Source: Peptostreptococcaceae bacterium oral taxon 113 str. W5053
GTDB taxonomy: Bacteria; Bacillota; Clostridia; Tissierellales; Peptoniphilaceae
Length of the DNA stretch: 61,394 bases
Direction of reading: 5' to 3'
Assembly (NCBI GenBank): GCA_000467935.1
Contig: KI259760.1
Coordinates: 1-61,394, forward strand
In this document: positions 50,480 to 59,593 of the stretch, piece after piece
How the letters are laid out: every line of letters begins with the position of its first letter
How positions within the stretch are numbered: position 1 is the stretch's first letter
Notes under the pieces: model-generated
What the model was told of the DNA's origin: nothing
Seen by the model: only the letters and a program-made list of their open reading frames with translations
Database searches by the model: none
Translations under genes and position numbers: made by a program

Positions 50480-51823
50480 TCAACCAATCATTATATTCTC
50501 TTCCAATTCACGATAAGGCTTTATCTTTTTCTTTTTCGCAAAAGCATAGCCCATCGTCAAAGTACCTACTCTTCCCGTAAACATCGTTAAAATAACAATG
50601 ACTTTGCCAATTATGCTTAAATGTGGTGTTAATCCCATCGTAATTCCCACCGTTCCAAATGCAGAAAAAATTTCAAAAAAGGCTTCTCTGCTCGTCGTAT
50701 TTTCTGTAATTAACAAAATAAAAGTAGCGACAAAGATCCAAACCAATCCAATGATGATTATACTTAATGCTTGTCGAATATTAGACGGTGATATTCTCCT
50801 TTGAAAGATGATAACATCCCCTTCCCCTTTTAATTCCGTCCACATGGTCAAAATCAAAAGCGCAAAAGTCGTTGTCTTGATTCCACCTGCAGTCCCAGCA
50901 GGGCAGCCGCCGATAAACATCAATGCCATACTTAAAACCGAAGAAGATTCCTTTAATGTTTCTACAGCAATAGAATAAAAACCTGCTGTCCTCAGTGTAA
51001 CTGAATGAAAAAAAGAATTAAGTAATTTTTCCGATCCACTTAAATGTTTAATCGTTCCAGAATTTTTTTCTTCCAAAAAGAAAAACAAAACGGTGCCTAT
51101 CGTCAATAAAACAATCGTACTGACTAAAACGACTTTTGCATGAATATTTAATCTTTTCTTTTCACGAAAATACATCATTATGCTGGCATAAACGCTAAAG
51201 CCCAATCCTCCTGTTATAATTAAAAAAGAAATGGTCAATAAAACAAAATAATCCTTTTGAAAACCGATTAAACTATCCCCGAACAAATCAAAGCCAGCAT
51301 TACAATATGCAGAAATCGAATGAAATACACCATAAAAAATTCCTTTGAACATACCAAATTCAGGGACAAAACGAATACTTAACAATAAAGCCCCTGCTCC
51401 CTCAATCAATAAGGACGATGCAAGAATGTAACGAATCAACCGAACCATTCCGTTTAAGTTTTTTTCATTCATTTGAGTTTGAATACTAATACGATCATTT
51501 AAGCCTATTGTTTTTCCCAATGCCATAGCAACCAAAGCTGCAATGGTTACAACCCCCCATCCCCCAATTTGAATCAAAATCAAAATCACCGTTTTTCCAA
51601 AAGGAGACCAGGTTAGAGATGTATTTAATGTGGTTAATCCTGTTACACAAACCGCCGAAGTGGAAGTAAAGAGCGCATCCAGATATTTCGGTCGTGTTCC
51701 AACAGAAGAAAAGGGAAGACTTAATAAAATACTTCCCAAAAAAATAAAAATGAAAAACCCTCCTGCCAACATTCTGGGAGGATTTGAAGTAAAATACTTT
51801 AACTTTTTAGACAGATATTTCAT
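50480..51823 (-). CDS. ktrB: Potassium transporter membrane subunit KtrB/TrkH
   Basis: About 448 residues with the four M1-P-M2 repeats of the Trk/Ktr/HKT family. Selectivity-filter loops are seen around SAVCVTGLTTLNTS, SISAYCNAGFDLFG, SVTLRTAGFYSIAV and FSAFGTVGITMGL, each with its key Gly. The frame is open 18 codons further, but this extension runs into the rplT terminator. I start at the ATG of MKYLSKKLKYF. It is the first gene of ktrB-ktrA-trmH. Confidence 0.93.
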   Translation of the reverse strand: MKYLSKKLKYFTSNPPRMLAGGFFIFIFLGSILLSLPFSSVGTRPKYLDALFTSTSAVCVTGLTTLNTSLTWSPFGKTVILILIQIGGWGVVTIAALVAMALGKTIGLNDRISIQTQMNEKNLNGMVRLIRYILASSLLIEGAGALLLSIRFVPEFGMFKGIFYGVFHSISAYCNAGFDLFGDSLIGFQKDYFVLLTISFLIITGGLGFSVYASIMMYFREKKRLNIHAKVVLVSTIVLLTIGTVLFFFLEEKNSGTIKHLSGSEKLLNSFFHSVTLRTAGFYSIAVETLKESSSVLSMALMFIGGCPAGTAGGIKTTTFALLILTMWTELKGEGDVIIFQRRISPSNIRQALSIIIIGLVWIFVATFILLITENTTSREAFFEIFSAFGTVGITMGLTPHLSIIGKVIVILTMFTGRVGTLTMGYAFAKKKKIKPYRELEENIMIG

Positions 51824-51844
51824 AAAATCATCTTCTTTATAATA

Positions 51845-51872
51845 AGAAAAAAGCTCTGTAAAACAGAGCTTA
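51845..51872 (-). terminator. Terminator after rplT
   Basis: AAGCTCTG-TTTTA-CAGAGCTT followed by TTTTT on the minus strand, overlapping the last rplT codon region. Confidence 0.88.
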
Positions 51873-52220
51873 TGCATTCTTAGCTAAATCAACCAATTTA
51901 GCAAAACCTTCCGGATTATGAATTGCCAGTTCAGATAACATCTTTCTGTTGATATTAACATCTGCTTTCTTCAATCCACCCATTAATTTGCTATAGCTCA
52001 TTCCGTTTTGTCGAGCAGCAGCGTTAATTCTGGTAATCCATAGTTTTCTGAAATCTCTTTTTCTTAATTTTCTTCCAATGTATGCATAAGTTAAAGAACG
52101 TGTAACCGCTTGATTCGCTGTTCTGAAAAGGGTTGATTTAGAACCGTAATAACCTTTTGCAAGTTTGAAAATTTTATTATGTCTTTTCTTGGCATTCACG
52201 CCACGTTTTACTCTTGCCAT
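51870..52220 (-). CDS. rplT: 50S ribosomal protein bL20
   Basis: A 116-residue bL20 starting ARVKRGVNAKKRHNKIFKLAKGYYG, normal length. Beyond ribosome assembly, bL20 represses its own operon by binding the leader in several bacteria. AGGAGG precedes the ATG. Last gene of infC-rpmI-rplT. Confidence 0.98.
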   Translation of the reverse strand: MARVKRGVNAKKRHNKIFKLAKGYYGSKSTLFRTANQAVTRSLTYAYIGRKLRKRDFRKLWITRINAAARQNGMSYSKLMGGLKKADVNINRKMLSELAIHNPEGFAKLVDLAKNA

Positions 52221-52246
52221 TTTGATGTCCTCCTAAAATCTATCTC

Positions 52247-52441
52247 TTATTTGGGAATCATTTGATTGATTCTCTTCATATCGCTCTTGCTAACTGTTCC
52301 GGATTGTCTCAAGCTACGAACTCTCTTTGCAGATTTCTTTCCGGTTAAATGTCCTTTATAAGCTTGAAATCTTTTTAATTGACCACTTCCGGTTCTTTTG
52401 AAACGTTTTGCGGAAGCTCTGTGAGTTTTCATCTTAGGCAT
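52247..52441 (-). CDS. rpmI: 50S ribosomal protein bL35
   Basis: A 64-residue bL35 beginning PKMKTHRASAKRFKRTGSGQ and ending with a short MIPK tail. GGAGG precedes the ATG. It lies between infC and rplT in the universal order. Confidence 0.98.
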   Translation of the reverse strand: MPKMKTHRASAKRFKRTGSGQLKRFQAYKGHLTGKKSAKRVRSLRQSGTVSKSDMKRINQMIPK

Positions 52442-52453
52442 AATAATTCCTCC

Positions 52454-52963
52454 TTATTCAGCTTTGGGAGCGATAAACATAACCATGCTTCGCCCTTCCA
52501 TATTTGCTTGTTTTTCTATTTGACCATAATCTGTAATCAGTTCTACAAATTTATCCAATACAACTTTACCAATTTCTTTATGTCCCAATTCCCGACCTCG
52601 GAAACGTACAGACACTTTTACTTTATCTCCATTTTTCAAAAAATCTTTCGCATGATTTGCTTTTGTATTCAAATCATGACTTTCAATGCTTGGCGTCATA
52701 CGAATTTCTTTCACATTGATAATTTTCTGTTTTTTACGAGCTTCCTTTTCTTTTTTCATCAGCTCATACTTAAATTTTCCATAATCCATAATTCTGCAGA
52801 CAATCGGTTTTGCCGTAGGCGCTACATTGACTAAATCCAGTTTCTTTGTTTCTGCCAACTCTAAAGCTTGTTCGATAGAAACAACACCCAATTGATTTCC
52901 CGCGTCATCGATTAAGCGTACCTCTTTGTCACGAATCTCTTCATTGATTTGATGATCTTTTAT
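52454..52963 (-). CDS. infC: Translation initiation factor IF-3
   Basis: IF-3 of about 169 residues: N domain from INEEIRDKEVRLIDDAGNQL, linker, and C domain with SIESHDLNTKANHAKDFL and VRFRGRELGHKEIG. No ATG starts the conserved region. The frame upstream runs through the leader terminator, so the true start must lie after it. An ATA codon at 52963 is 8-9 bases after GGGGGT, and a GTG at 52969 is closer. IF-3 genes often use rare AUU/AUA-type starts for self-regulation, so I favour ATA; GTG remains possible. Confidence 0.92.
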   Translation of the reverse strand: MKDHQINEEIRDKEVRLIDDAGNQLGVVSIEQALELAETKKLDLVNVAPTAKPIVCRIMDYGKFKYELMKKEKEARKKQKIINVKEIRMTPSIESHDLNTKANHAKDFLKNGDKVKVSVRFRGRELGHKEIGKVVLDKFVELITDYGQIEKQANMEGRSMVMFIAPKAE

Positions 52964-52969
52964 TGTCAC

Positions 52970-53094
52970 ACACCCCCATAATAAATAAAAAAGCAACGGA
53001 TAAAACATCCGTTGCTTTGCACACAAAAAAATAGGGTACAGACCTGCAAACCATCTGTCAACAGGTGAGAAACGGATGTTTCTACTTCAATAAC
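52970..53094 (-). promoter_or_regulatory. infC operon leader (L20-type attenuator)
   Basis: The leader ends in a strong terminator, AAGCAACGGAT-TTTA-ATCCGTTGCTT with T-run, at 52986-53018. Earlier in the leader, AAACATCCGTT (around 53071-53081) is exactly complementary to the terminator's own AACGGATGTTT arm and could form an antiterminator. This alternative pairing fits the bL20-controlled leader known for Bacillus infC-rpmI-rplT. The regulator is inferred. Confidence 0.75.
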
Positions 53095-53100
53095 AATGTG

Positions 53101-53129
53101 ATTATATATGAGATAATTTATATTGTCAA
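53101..53129 (-). promoter_or_regulatory. Promoter of infC-rpmI-rplT
   Basis: Consensus TTGACA and TATAAT with exactly 17 bases between them. Confidence 0.92.
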
Positions 53130-53195
53130 CTTTTTTCATTAATTTCAAAGGAAGGATATCTCTTCCTTAAAAAAATATCCTTCCTTGTCACTTTT

Positions 53196-54569
53196 CTATT
53201 CTTTTGCTAAAACTCCAATAGCATCCGTATAAATTTCAATCAATCTTTGGTAATGAGACAAGGAAATTCGCTCATTTTTCTGATGAATAACTTCTTCATC
53301 CCCCGGAAACGACGGCCCGAAAGCTACAATATTTTTAGTCTCTCTGGCATAAGTGCCTCCTCCTACAGCTATAGGCTTTGCGTTGTGATCACCTGTGCAA
53401 CGCTGATAAACTTTCATTAACTTTTGAATTAAAGGGCTCTCTTGCGGATAATATAAGGGAGCGGAGTCTGAATACTCTCTCTCCATAACAAAACCGTCTT
53501 TCGTAAGATTTTCGTTAATTTTTGCAACCACATCCGCTGCTTTAAAAGTCACGGGATAACGGACATTAACTACCAGTTGAACCTTGTCGTCTTTCAGCTT
53601 AATTACCCCCGGATTCATTCTAAGATGCCCTGAAATTTCATCTTCAAAATCTACACCTAATTTTTCTCCACCGTCAGAAAAAGCAAAATCATTCAAATAC
53701 ACGTCAGCGAAACGCAGTTCTTTTGCATCAAGGTCGGAGACAATTTTCATCAAATAACTAATAGCATTTTTTCCCATATACGGTGTACTTCCATGAGCAG
53801 AAACACCGATAACATTAATCCTCAGATTTTCTCCTTCAAAGGCATAGTCCCAAGGAACTTCACAATCAATTGACTTTAAAAGTTTTTCCGTTTCCTCTTG
53901 ATCTTGAACTTTCAATAAAACCGTTGCTCTGTCCGGAACCATATTATGAGCCTCTCCGCCCTTAAGTTCCAGAATTGTCATCCTTCCTTCTTTCAAAGGC
54001 ATACAAAATTTCATCGTTAAAATTCCGTATTCTGCAAAAATTGCCGGAAAATCTGCATCTGGAGTAAAACCCATAAAAGGTGCCGGGAATTCTTGGAAAT
54101 ACGCCTCAACTCCTTTTGAACCGGTCTCCTCATTCGTTCCAAGTATTAAACGAACTTTTCGTTTTAAAGGCACTTTTAATTCTTTCAATGCTTTCATAGC
54201 ATATAAGGATGCCATGGCCGGCCCTTTATCATCCACCGTACCTCTTCCATACATAAAGCCATCATGAATTTCTGCGCCATAAGGCGGATATATCCAATCA
54301 CTCCCTTCCGGAACTACATCCAAATGAGCCACAATCCCGATATATTCATCCGTATCCGGACCCATTTCAATGTGACCTGCCATATTCTTGTGATTGTATA
54401 CCCTAAAACCCAGCTCCTTTCCAATAGACAACATTTCATGCAATGCATTTAAAGGACCTTCTCCAAAGGGCATTCCTTCTTTTGCCTTCCCTTCAACGCT
54501 TTTAATACGAATCATCCGTTGTAGGGATTCTACAGCTTCGTTAAAAAATTTTTCAGATAAAAATTGCAT
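53196..54569 (-). CDS. pepV: Dipeptidase PepV (M20 family)
   Basis: A 457-residue M20 zinc dipeptidase. Metal and catalytic residues are visible in GIVAHLDVVPEGSDW, MYGRGTVDDKGPAMASL, LGTNEETGSKG and FTPDADFPAIFAE, with the last zinc ligand in EEVIHQKNERIS. The long lid domain between residues ~185 and ~380 is typical of PepV. Its ATG overlaps the thrS stop by one base (TAATG), so the two are translated together. Confidence 0.93.
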   Translation of the reverse strand: MQFLSEKFFNEAVESLQRMIRIKSVEGKAKEGMPFGEGPLNALHEMLSIGKELGFRVYNHKNMAGHIEMGPDTDEYIGIVAHLDVVPEGSDWIYPPYGAEIHDGFMYGRGTVDDKGPAMASLYAMKALKELKVPLKRKVRLILGTNEETGSKGVEAYFQEFPAPFMGFTPDADFPAIFAEYGILTMKFCMPLKEGRMTILELKGGEAHNMVPDRATVLLKVQDQEETEKLLKSIDCEVPWDYAFEGENLRINVIGVSAHGSTPYMGKNAISYLMKIVSDLDAKELRFADVYLNDFAFSDGGEKLGVDFEDEISGHLRMNPGVIKLKDDKVQLVVNVRYPVTFKAADVVAKINENLTKDGFVMEREYSDSAPLYYPQESPLIQKLMKVYQRCTGDHNAKPIAVGGGTYARETKNIVAFGPSFPGDEEVIHQKNERISLSHYQRLIEIYTDAIGVLAKE

Positions 54570-56476
54570 TAGATCACTCTTTCTTCAATCTCTTTGATTA
54601 AAGATTGAATAAATTCATCCACAGAAACTGTACCGCCTTGCTCTCCGTCACGTTTTCGAACGGCAACGGTCTTATTTTCCATTTCCTTTTCCCCTACAAC
54701 CAAACTATACGGCACTTTTTCCATCTGCGCGTTACGAACTTTATATCCGATTTTTTCTTCTCTATCATCTAATTCCACGCGAATTCCGACTGCTTTCAAT
54801 TGATTGTATACTTCCATGGCATAAGCATTGAATTTTTCCGAAATAGAAAGAATCTTAACTTGAACAGGAGCTAACCACGCAGGAAATTTTCCTGCATAAT
54901 GTTCAATTAAAATACCCATAAAACGTTCCATACTGCCCAACAAAGCGCGATGAATCATTACCGGACGTTTCTTTTCATTATCCTTGTCAATATAGGTAAT
55001 ATCAAAACGCTCCGGCATTTGAAAATCTAATTGAATCGTTCCGCATTGCCAGGTTCTGCCGATGGCATCTTCCAAATGATAGTCAATTTTCGGTCCATAA
55101 AATGCACCGTCACCTTCATTGATTTCATAAGATAATTCATTAGCTTCCAAAGCCTGACGAAGACTTTCCGTAGCTAAATCCCATTGTTCTTTCGTTCCCA
55201 TAGAGTTTTCCGGTTGAGTTGAAAGCTCCAATTTATATTTAAAACCGAATACGCTATAAATCGAATTGGCCAAACGAATAACTTGGGTTACTTCCTCTTT
55301 AATTTGAGACGGTAAGCAGAAGATATGCGCGTCATCCTGTGTGAAACTTCGAACACGGAATAATCCGTGAAGCGCTCCGGATAATTCGTGACGATGAACT
55401 AAGCCCATTTCTCCTAATTTAATTGGAAAATCACGATAGCTGTGCAAGTCACTCTTATATACTAAAATAGAGCCTGGACAGTTCATCGGTTTAATCGCAT
55501 AGTCATTTCCATCAATTTTAGTGAAATACATATTTTCTTTATAATGATCCCAATGACCGGATTGCCTCCATAAAGATTCATTCAAAATAATCGGTGTGCG
55601 AATTTCTCCATATCCTTCTTTAGCGTGAGCCTCTCTCCAAAAATTCTCCAAAATATTTCTTAATACCATTCCCTTTGGATGGAAGAAAGGAAATCCCGGA
55701 CCTTCTTCATGCATGGTGAACAATCTCATTTCCTGACCGATTTTTCTGTGATCTCTACGTTTTGCTTCTTCCAATCGTTCCAGATACTCATCCAAATCTT
55801 TTTTCTTTTCGAAAGTGATGGCATAAATGCGTTGAAGCATTTCATTTTTCTCATCACCCCTCCAATACGCCCCTGCAATGCTCATTAATTTAATTGCCTT
55901 TATTTTTCTTACATCTGCCATATGAGGTCCGCGACAAAGATCTACAAATTCCCCTAATTGATACATCGTAATAACAGAATCTTCCGGCAAATCTTGAATC
56001 AATTCTACCTTATATTTTTCATTCTTATCCAAAAAAAACTGTAGCGCTTCATGTTTGCTTACTTCTTTACGAATCATTTCCGGATTTTCTTTAACAATTT
56101 TTTTCATCTCTTCTTCAATTTTTTCTAAATCTTCCGGTACAAAACGATGTTTCGTATCAAAATCATAATAAAAACCTTGATCAATGGAGGGTCCAATGGC
56201 AAATTTAACATCCGGAAATAATCGTTGCACTGCATAAGCCATTAAATGAGCACTGGTATGCCAGAAAACTTGTTTTCCCTCTTTATCCTCAAATTTAAGC
56301 AAAGAAATTTTTCCGTCTTCTTCCAATACATCGGGCATTCCTTTAATCTCTCCATTTACATCGGCACCTACACAAGCTCTTGCAAGACCTTCAGAAATAG
56401 ATTTTGCAAATTCCAAAACACTGATTCCTCTTTCAACGTCTCTTACCGAACCATCCGGCAAAGTCATTTTTAACAT
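54569..56476 (-). CDS. thrS: Threonyl-tRNA synthetase
   Basis: A 635-residue ThrRS. It has an N-terminal TGS domain (residues 1-60) and a SAD editing domain with HTSAHLMAYAVQ. The class II core contains MNCPGSILVYKSDLHSYRD, the RHELSGALHGLFRVRSF motif 2 and RALLGSMERFMGILIEHY motif 3. The C-terminal anticodon-binding domain starts near residue 535. Full length. It is controlled by a Thr T-box directly upstream. Confidence 0.97.
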   Translation of the reverse strand: MLKMTLPDGSVRDVERGISVLEFAKSISEGLARACVGADVNGEIKGMPDVLEEDGKISLLKFEDKEGKQVFWHTSAHLMAYAVQRLFPDVKFAIGPSIDQGFYYDFDTKHRFVPEDLEKIEEEMKKIVKENPEMIRKEVSKHEALQFFLDKNEKYKVELIQDLPEDSVITMYQLGEFVDLCRGPHMADVRKIKAIKLMSIAGAYWRGDEKNEMLQRIYAITFEKKKDLDEYLERLEEAKRRDHRKIGQEMRLFTMHEEGPGFPFFHPKGMVLRNILENFWREAHAKEGYGEIRTPIILNESLWRQSGHWDHYKENMYFTKIDGNDYAIKPMNCPGSILVYKSDLHSYRDFPIKLGEMGLVHRHELSGALHGLFRVRSFTQDDAHIFCLPSQIKEEVTQVIRLANSIYSVFGFKYKLELSTQPENSMGTKEQWDLATESLRQALEANELSYEINEGDGAFYGPKIDYHLEDAIGRTWQCGTIQLDFQMPERFDITYIDKDNEKKRPVMIHRALLGSMERFMGILIEHYAGKFPAWLAPVQVKILSISEKFNAYAMEVYNQLKAVGIRVELDDREEKIGYKVRNAQMEKVPYSLVVGEKEMENKTVAVRKRDGEQGGTVSVDEFIQSLIKEIEERVI

Positions 56477-56496
56477 AATCTTCCTCCTTCAACTTT

Positions 56497-56717
56497 GTAC
56501 AATAAAAAACCTTTCACCCCTAATGTAGGGACGAAAGGTTATCGTGGTTCCACCCAACTTACTTCTCAATGAGCATAATGCCGCTTCGCAGTCGCAATTA
56601 CACGACGATTCCGGGGTGGTTTTCACAAGACTTCGAAGAAAAAAGCTTTCAGCCACGGCTCTTTTTCTCTGACATCTCTCTCTTGCTACTCTTCCCGTCA
56701 AAATCCAATATTAAATT
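56497..56717 (-). promoter_or_regulatory. T-box leader, specifier ACC (Thr)
   Basis: T-box leader of thrS. The specifier loop reads TCTTGT-GAA-A-ACC-A-CCCC, with AGTA and a GGG base arm on the 5' side. This gives specifier ACC (Thr) at 56618-56620. The T-box TGGAACCACG at 56543-56552 has variable base A, matching the U discriminator of tRNA-Thr. The terminator stem AACCTTTCGTCCC / GGGGTGAAAGGTT plus T-run lies at 56499-56543. Confidence 0.93.
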
Positions 56718-56723
56718 ACAAAA

Positions 56724-56752
56724 AGCATAACACTCTACACCGAATAAGTCAA
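56724..56752 (-). promoter_or_regulatory. Promoter of thrS
   Basis: TTGACT and TATGCT separated by 17 bases, ahead of the T-box leader. Confidence 0.75.
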
Positions 56753-56758
56753 GCTCCC

Positions 56759-57736
56759 CTATTCATCTTCTCGGTTTTGTTCCTCTTCCTTTACCGTCTT
56801 TTCTTCAACAGTTTCTTTTTTCTTTTTCCAAAAGCAAGTCTTCTTCTTTAAAGGACATCCTCTTCTAAATCTTTTGACTATAAAAACTATTATAATCAAA
56901 ATAATCAATAAGGGCAGCCAATAAATAATCCCCAAAATCAAATTTTGTAAACCATAAACAATATTATTCCCCATTTCTTTAAAAGCAATAAGAACGCGCT
57001 GTCCAAAGCTAATCATTTCTGTTTTCGGCTCTGTATAATCTCGCACTTCCGTTAAAGACAATTCCACCGTCACATAATCCACTCTCTTATCCATACCTTT
57101 TAAGGCTTTGTTTAAATTATCCTTTTGGTAAATCGTATCCGTAATGGATTCTTCCAATTTAATAATATCTTCCATTTTTTCCGCTTTACTCAATAAAGCC
57201 TTTAAACGCTCTTCTTTCATCTGATAAAGTTCTATCTTGCTTTGGGTATCTTGATATGCAGAAGTTAAATTTTCACCTTGTTGTTGCATTCTGACCAGAT
57301 GACCAAAAGTTTTGAACTCCTCTAAGGCATTTCCGGAAACTTCTTTTGGAATTTTAAAAATCCAATGAGCATATTGCGTACCGGAAGAATAATAATCATT
57401 ATGTCTTATTTCAGAGTATTCGATAAATCCTTTATGTTTGAAAACTGTGGATTCAATCTCTTGTTGAGTTTTCTCAAATTCTTTTGTCTGCATCTCAAGA
57501 TTATAAGTCATGGCAATTTTTTGTATTCCAACTTCACCGGCACCTGGTTCACCGGACTGAATCTCCATCGATTGATTGCCTTTTATCTTCTCTTCTGTAA
57601 AAATATCTGCTTTTGTATCATATTGAGTTGTACCCTCTTGAGATGCACTCTTCTTGCCGCCACGGGAACACGCTATTAAAAGACTTAAAAGCAAAATAAT
57701 ACAAAATATTTTGATTTGACGACTATGTATTCTCAT
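56759..57736 (-). CDS. DUF4349 lipoprotein
   Basis: A 325-residue envelope protein. The signal peptide ends with LLIACSRGG (lipobox). The DUF4349 region (residues ~65-240) includes the typical pattern starting KIAMTYNLEMQTKEFEKTQQ and a coiled coil around residues 150-200. One membrane segment lies at ~265-288, followed by a highly charged cytoplasmic tail rich in Lys and Glu. The combination of a lipobox and a C-terminal membrane helix is usual for this family. Function unknown. AGGAGGG precedes the ATG. Confidence 0.85.
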   Translation of the reverse strand: MRIHSRQIKIFCIILLLSLLIACSRGGKKSASQEGTTQYDTKADIFTEEKIKGNQSMEIQSGEPGAGEVGIQKIAMTYNLEMQTKEFEKTQQEIESTVFKHKGFIEYSEIRHNDYYSSGTQYAHWIFKIPKEVSGNALEEFKTFGHLVRMQQQGENLTSAYQDTQSKIELYQMKEERLKALLSKAEKMEDIIKLEESITDTIYQKDNLNKALKGMDKRVDYVTVELSLTEVRDYTEPKTEMISFGQRVLIAFKEMGNNIVYGLQNLILGIIYWLPLLIILIIIVFIVKRFRRGCPLKKKTCFWKKKKETVEEKTVKEEEQNREDE

Positions 57737-58135
57737 TAAAATCCCTCCTTCGATGTCTCTTTTCTTATTTTACCCCGTATTAATAAAAGTACTACACCTT
57801 CACAAAAAGTCCACAAAAAACAAAATATTTTTATCCATCCGCTTTCCATGTTTCTCTTTTCGCAAACTAATTTTATATATTTTCACTATCTCTTTATCCT
57901 CTGACACCAAAGTAATCCTCTTTTGGCATAAAAATTTTTTCATTTTTTTCTTACGTAAAACAAAAAGGAGGACTTCGAAACATCTACATATACCGAATCC
58001 TCCATAAATGTTATCAGCTATTTGACGAAAAAAAAGATTACAAATAAGAATCAATTATTTTAGTTATATTATCATTAATAAATATTAATACCATCCGTTA
58101 ATGAAGCGCCCCTTAAATCATTATTTTATAAGTAT
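57737..58135. other. Intergenic region without a convincing gene
   Basis: About 400 AT-rich bases between the DUF4349 gene and the radical SAM gene. An 84-codon minus-strand frame exists at 57800-58054, but it has no ribosome binding site and a poly-Lys composition. No clear terminator or tRNA was seen. Confidence 0.5.
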
Positions 58136-59026
58136 TCAATTCCTTAACTCCGACTTCATCAAAAAACTAAGCTGCTTTGAACCGTTCCTCCCCTCGAATA
58201 CATTGAGAGCGTTAAATATAGCGTCATTATCATGCATTATATTATTCTGATCACAAAATTCGTGAAACAAGTCCATAAGCTTCTTGCCATTTTTGCTTCC
58301 TATCATATAACTGTTTCCGTATTCTCTGATATAGCGTTCTTTCAGCTTTGGAAACTTTTTATCTAACTGTGAATAAAAATATTCTCTGTTTCCCTCTCTA
58401 AGTGTAAGTCCCATACCAAAGCATATTATTCCAAACACCTTTGCTTCCTTGCAATAATTTAAAATACCAAGAATATTTTCTTCCGTATCGTTAATAAACG
58501 GCAGTATCGAAGTTAGCCAAACTACTGTTGATATTCCCTCATCACGCAATATTTTTAATGCTTCAATCCTTTCTTTTGTCGTTGAAACATTAGGCTCTAT
58601 CTTTTTACAAAGTTCTTCATCATAAGTCGTTAGTGTCATTTGAATTACACATTTTGTTTTTGAATTTATTTCTTTCAATAAGTCTAAATCCCTTAAGACA
58701 TTAGCTGACTTTGTTATAAGCGTTACACCGAAGCCAAATTTATTTATTATCTCAAGTGCCTGTCTTGTATAATTTAGTCCAAGTTCCTCTTTAATGTATG
58801 GATCAGTCATAGAACCTAAACCAATCATACATTTTTTTCGCTTTCGTTTTAGGCTCTCTTCCAAAAGGCTGATGCCATTTTCTTTTACTTCTACATCTTC
58901 AAATTTATGGTTCATTTGATAGCATTTACTTCTTGAGTCGCAATAAATACAGCCATGAGTACAGCCTCTGAACAAATTCATTCCATTCTTTGAAGATAGT
59001 ATTCCTTTTACTTTTGTAAAATGCAC
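58136..59026 (-). CDS. SPL-like radical SAM protein
   Basis: A 296-residue radical SAM protein with the cluster motif CTHGCIYC (CxxxCxxC) near residue 22, followed by DSRSKCYQ. The group is that of Rv2578c/SplB-like proteins. Further segments are GLGSMTDPYIKEE, VTLITKSANVLRDLDLL and IQMTLTTYDEELCKKIEPN. True spore photoproduct lyases differ outside the core, so the substrate is unknown. The start is a GTG after TAGGA. Third gene of the WYL-linked operon, 18 bases after the ClbS-like gene. Confidence 0.85.
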   Translation of the reverse strand: MHFTKVKGILSSKNGMNLFRGCTHGCIYCDSRSKCYQMNHKFEDVEVKENGISLLEESLKRKRKKCMIGLGSMTDPYIKEELGLNYTRQALEIINKFGFGVTLITKSANVLRDLDLLKEINSKTKCVIQMTLTTYDEELCKKIEPNVSTTKERIEALKILRDEGISTVVWLTSILPFINDTEENILGILNYCKEAKVFGIICFGMGLTLREGNREYFYSQLDKKFPKLKERYIREYGNSYMIGSKNGKKLMDLFHEFCDQNNIMHDNDAIFNALNVFEGRNGSKQLSFLMKSELRN

Positions 59027-59044
59027 TTTACTATCCTATTCCGG

Positions 59045-59587
59045 CTATTTTGATTTACAATTTTTCTGATGAGCTTTTAACTTTTTCATAGCCCAATCAT
59101 AATGACTTGATGTTGTACTTACAAAATAGGAACCCAATGTACTGCCTACTGTCCACTTATAGACACCTTTGGAAAATAATTCTTCACTTGTAAATTTTTC
59201 AGCTAATGCTAATACATCAACATGGGATTTATGAAACATATCCGTAGCGTCTTCAAGAGAAGTATTTTGATGTTTCTTCCAAAATTCTACATTCATATCT
59301 CCATATGTTTTCCAGTTATATGGTTCAGGCAAAAACGGTTTTCCTTCTCCCTTTTGATTGGAATGTACCCAATTCAAAATAAGCTGATGCCATTCATAGA
59401 GATGGATTAAAACATCTCTTAAGTTTTTATCTCTTTTCCAATGAGCTTCTTTTTTCTTTTCATCTTTTGAAAAATCAAACGGTGTGTTTAACTCTTCCTC
59501 TGTCATCTTTGAAATAAGTAAATTTAACTTTTCATAGTTTTCCTTAGCAGCAGTCATTAAATCATTTTTTGTCGTTGGTCTTGGCAT
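59045..59587 (-). CDS. ClbS/DfsB family four-helix bundle protein
   Basis: A 180-residue protein of the ClbS/DfsB (DinB-like) family, beginning PRPTTKNDLMTAAKENYEKL. It has the family hallmarks DVLIHLYEWHQLILNW, FLPEPYNWKTYGDMN and VGSTLGSYFVSTTSSHYDWA near the C terminus. ClbS hydrolyses the colibactin cyclopropane and protects DNA in pks+ strains. Most homologues, including this one probably, serve other detoxification roles. It lies between the zinc ribbon and radical SAM genes. Confidence 0.9.
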   Translation of the reverse strand: MPRPTTKNDLMTAAKENYEKLNLLISKMTEEELNTPFDFSKDEKKKEAHWKRDKNLRDVLIHLYEWHQLILNWVHSNQKGEGKPFLPEPYNWKTYGDMNVEFWKKHQNTSLEDATDMFHKSHVDVLALAEKFTSEELFSKGVYKWTVGSTLGSYFVSTTSSHYDWAMKKLKAHQKNCKSK

Positions 59588-59593
59588 AACACT

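Noticed and set aside
52379..52834. 151-codon plus-strand frame across rpmI and infC
   Set aside because: Antisense to two conserved translation genes; Phe-rich translation of reversed Lys codons.
57800..58054. 84-codon minus-strand frame between the DUF4349 and radical SAM genes
   Set aside because: No ribosome binding site, very high Lys content from AT-rich DNA, and no recognisable motif.
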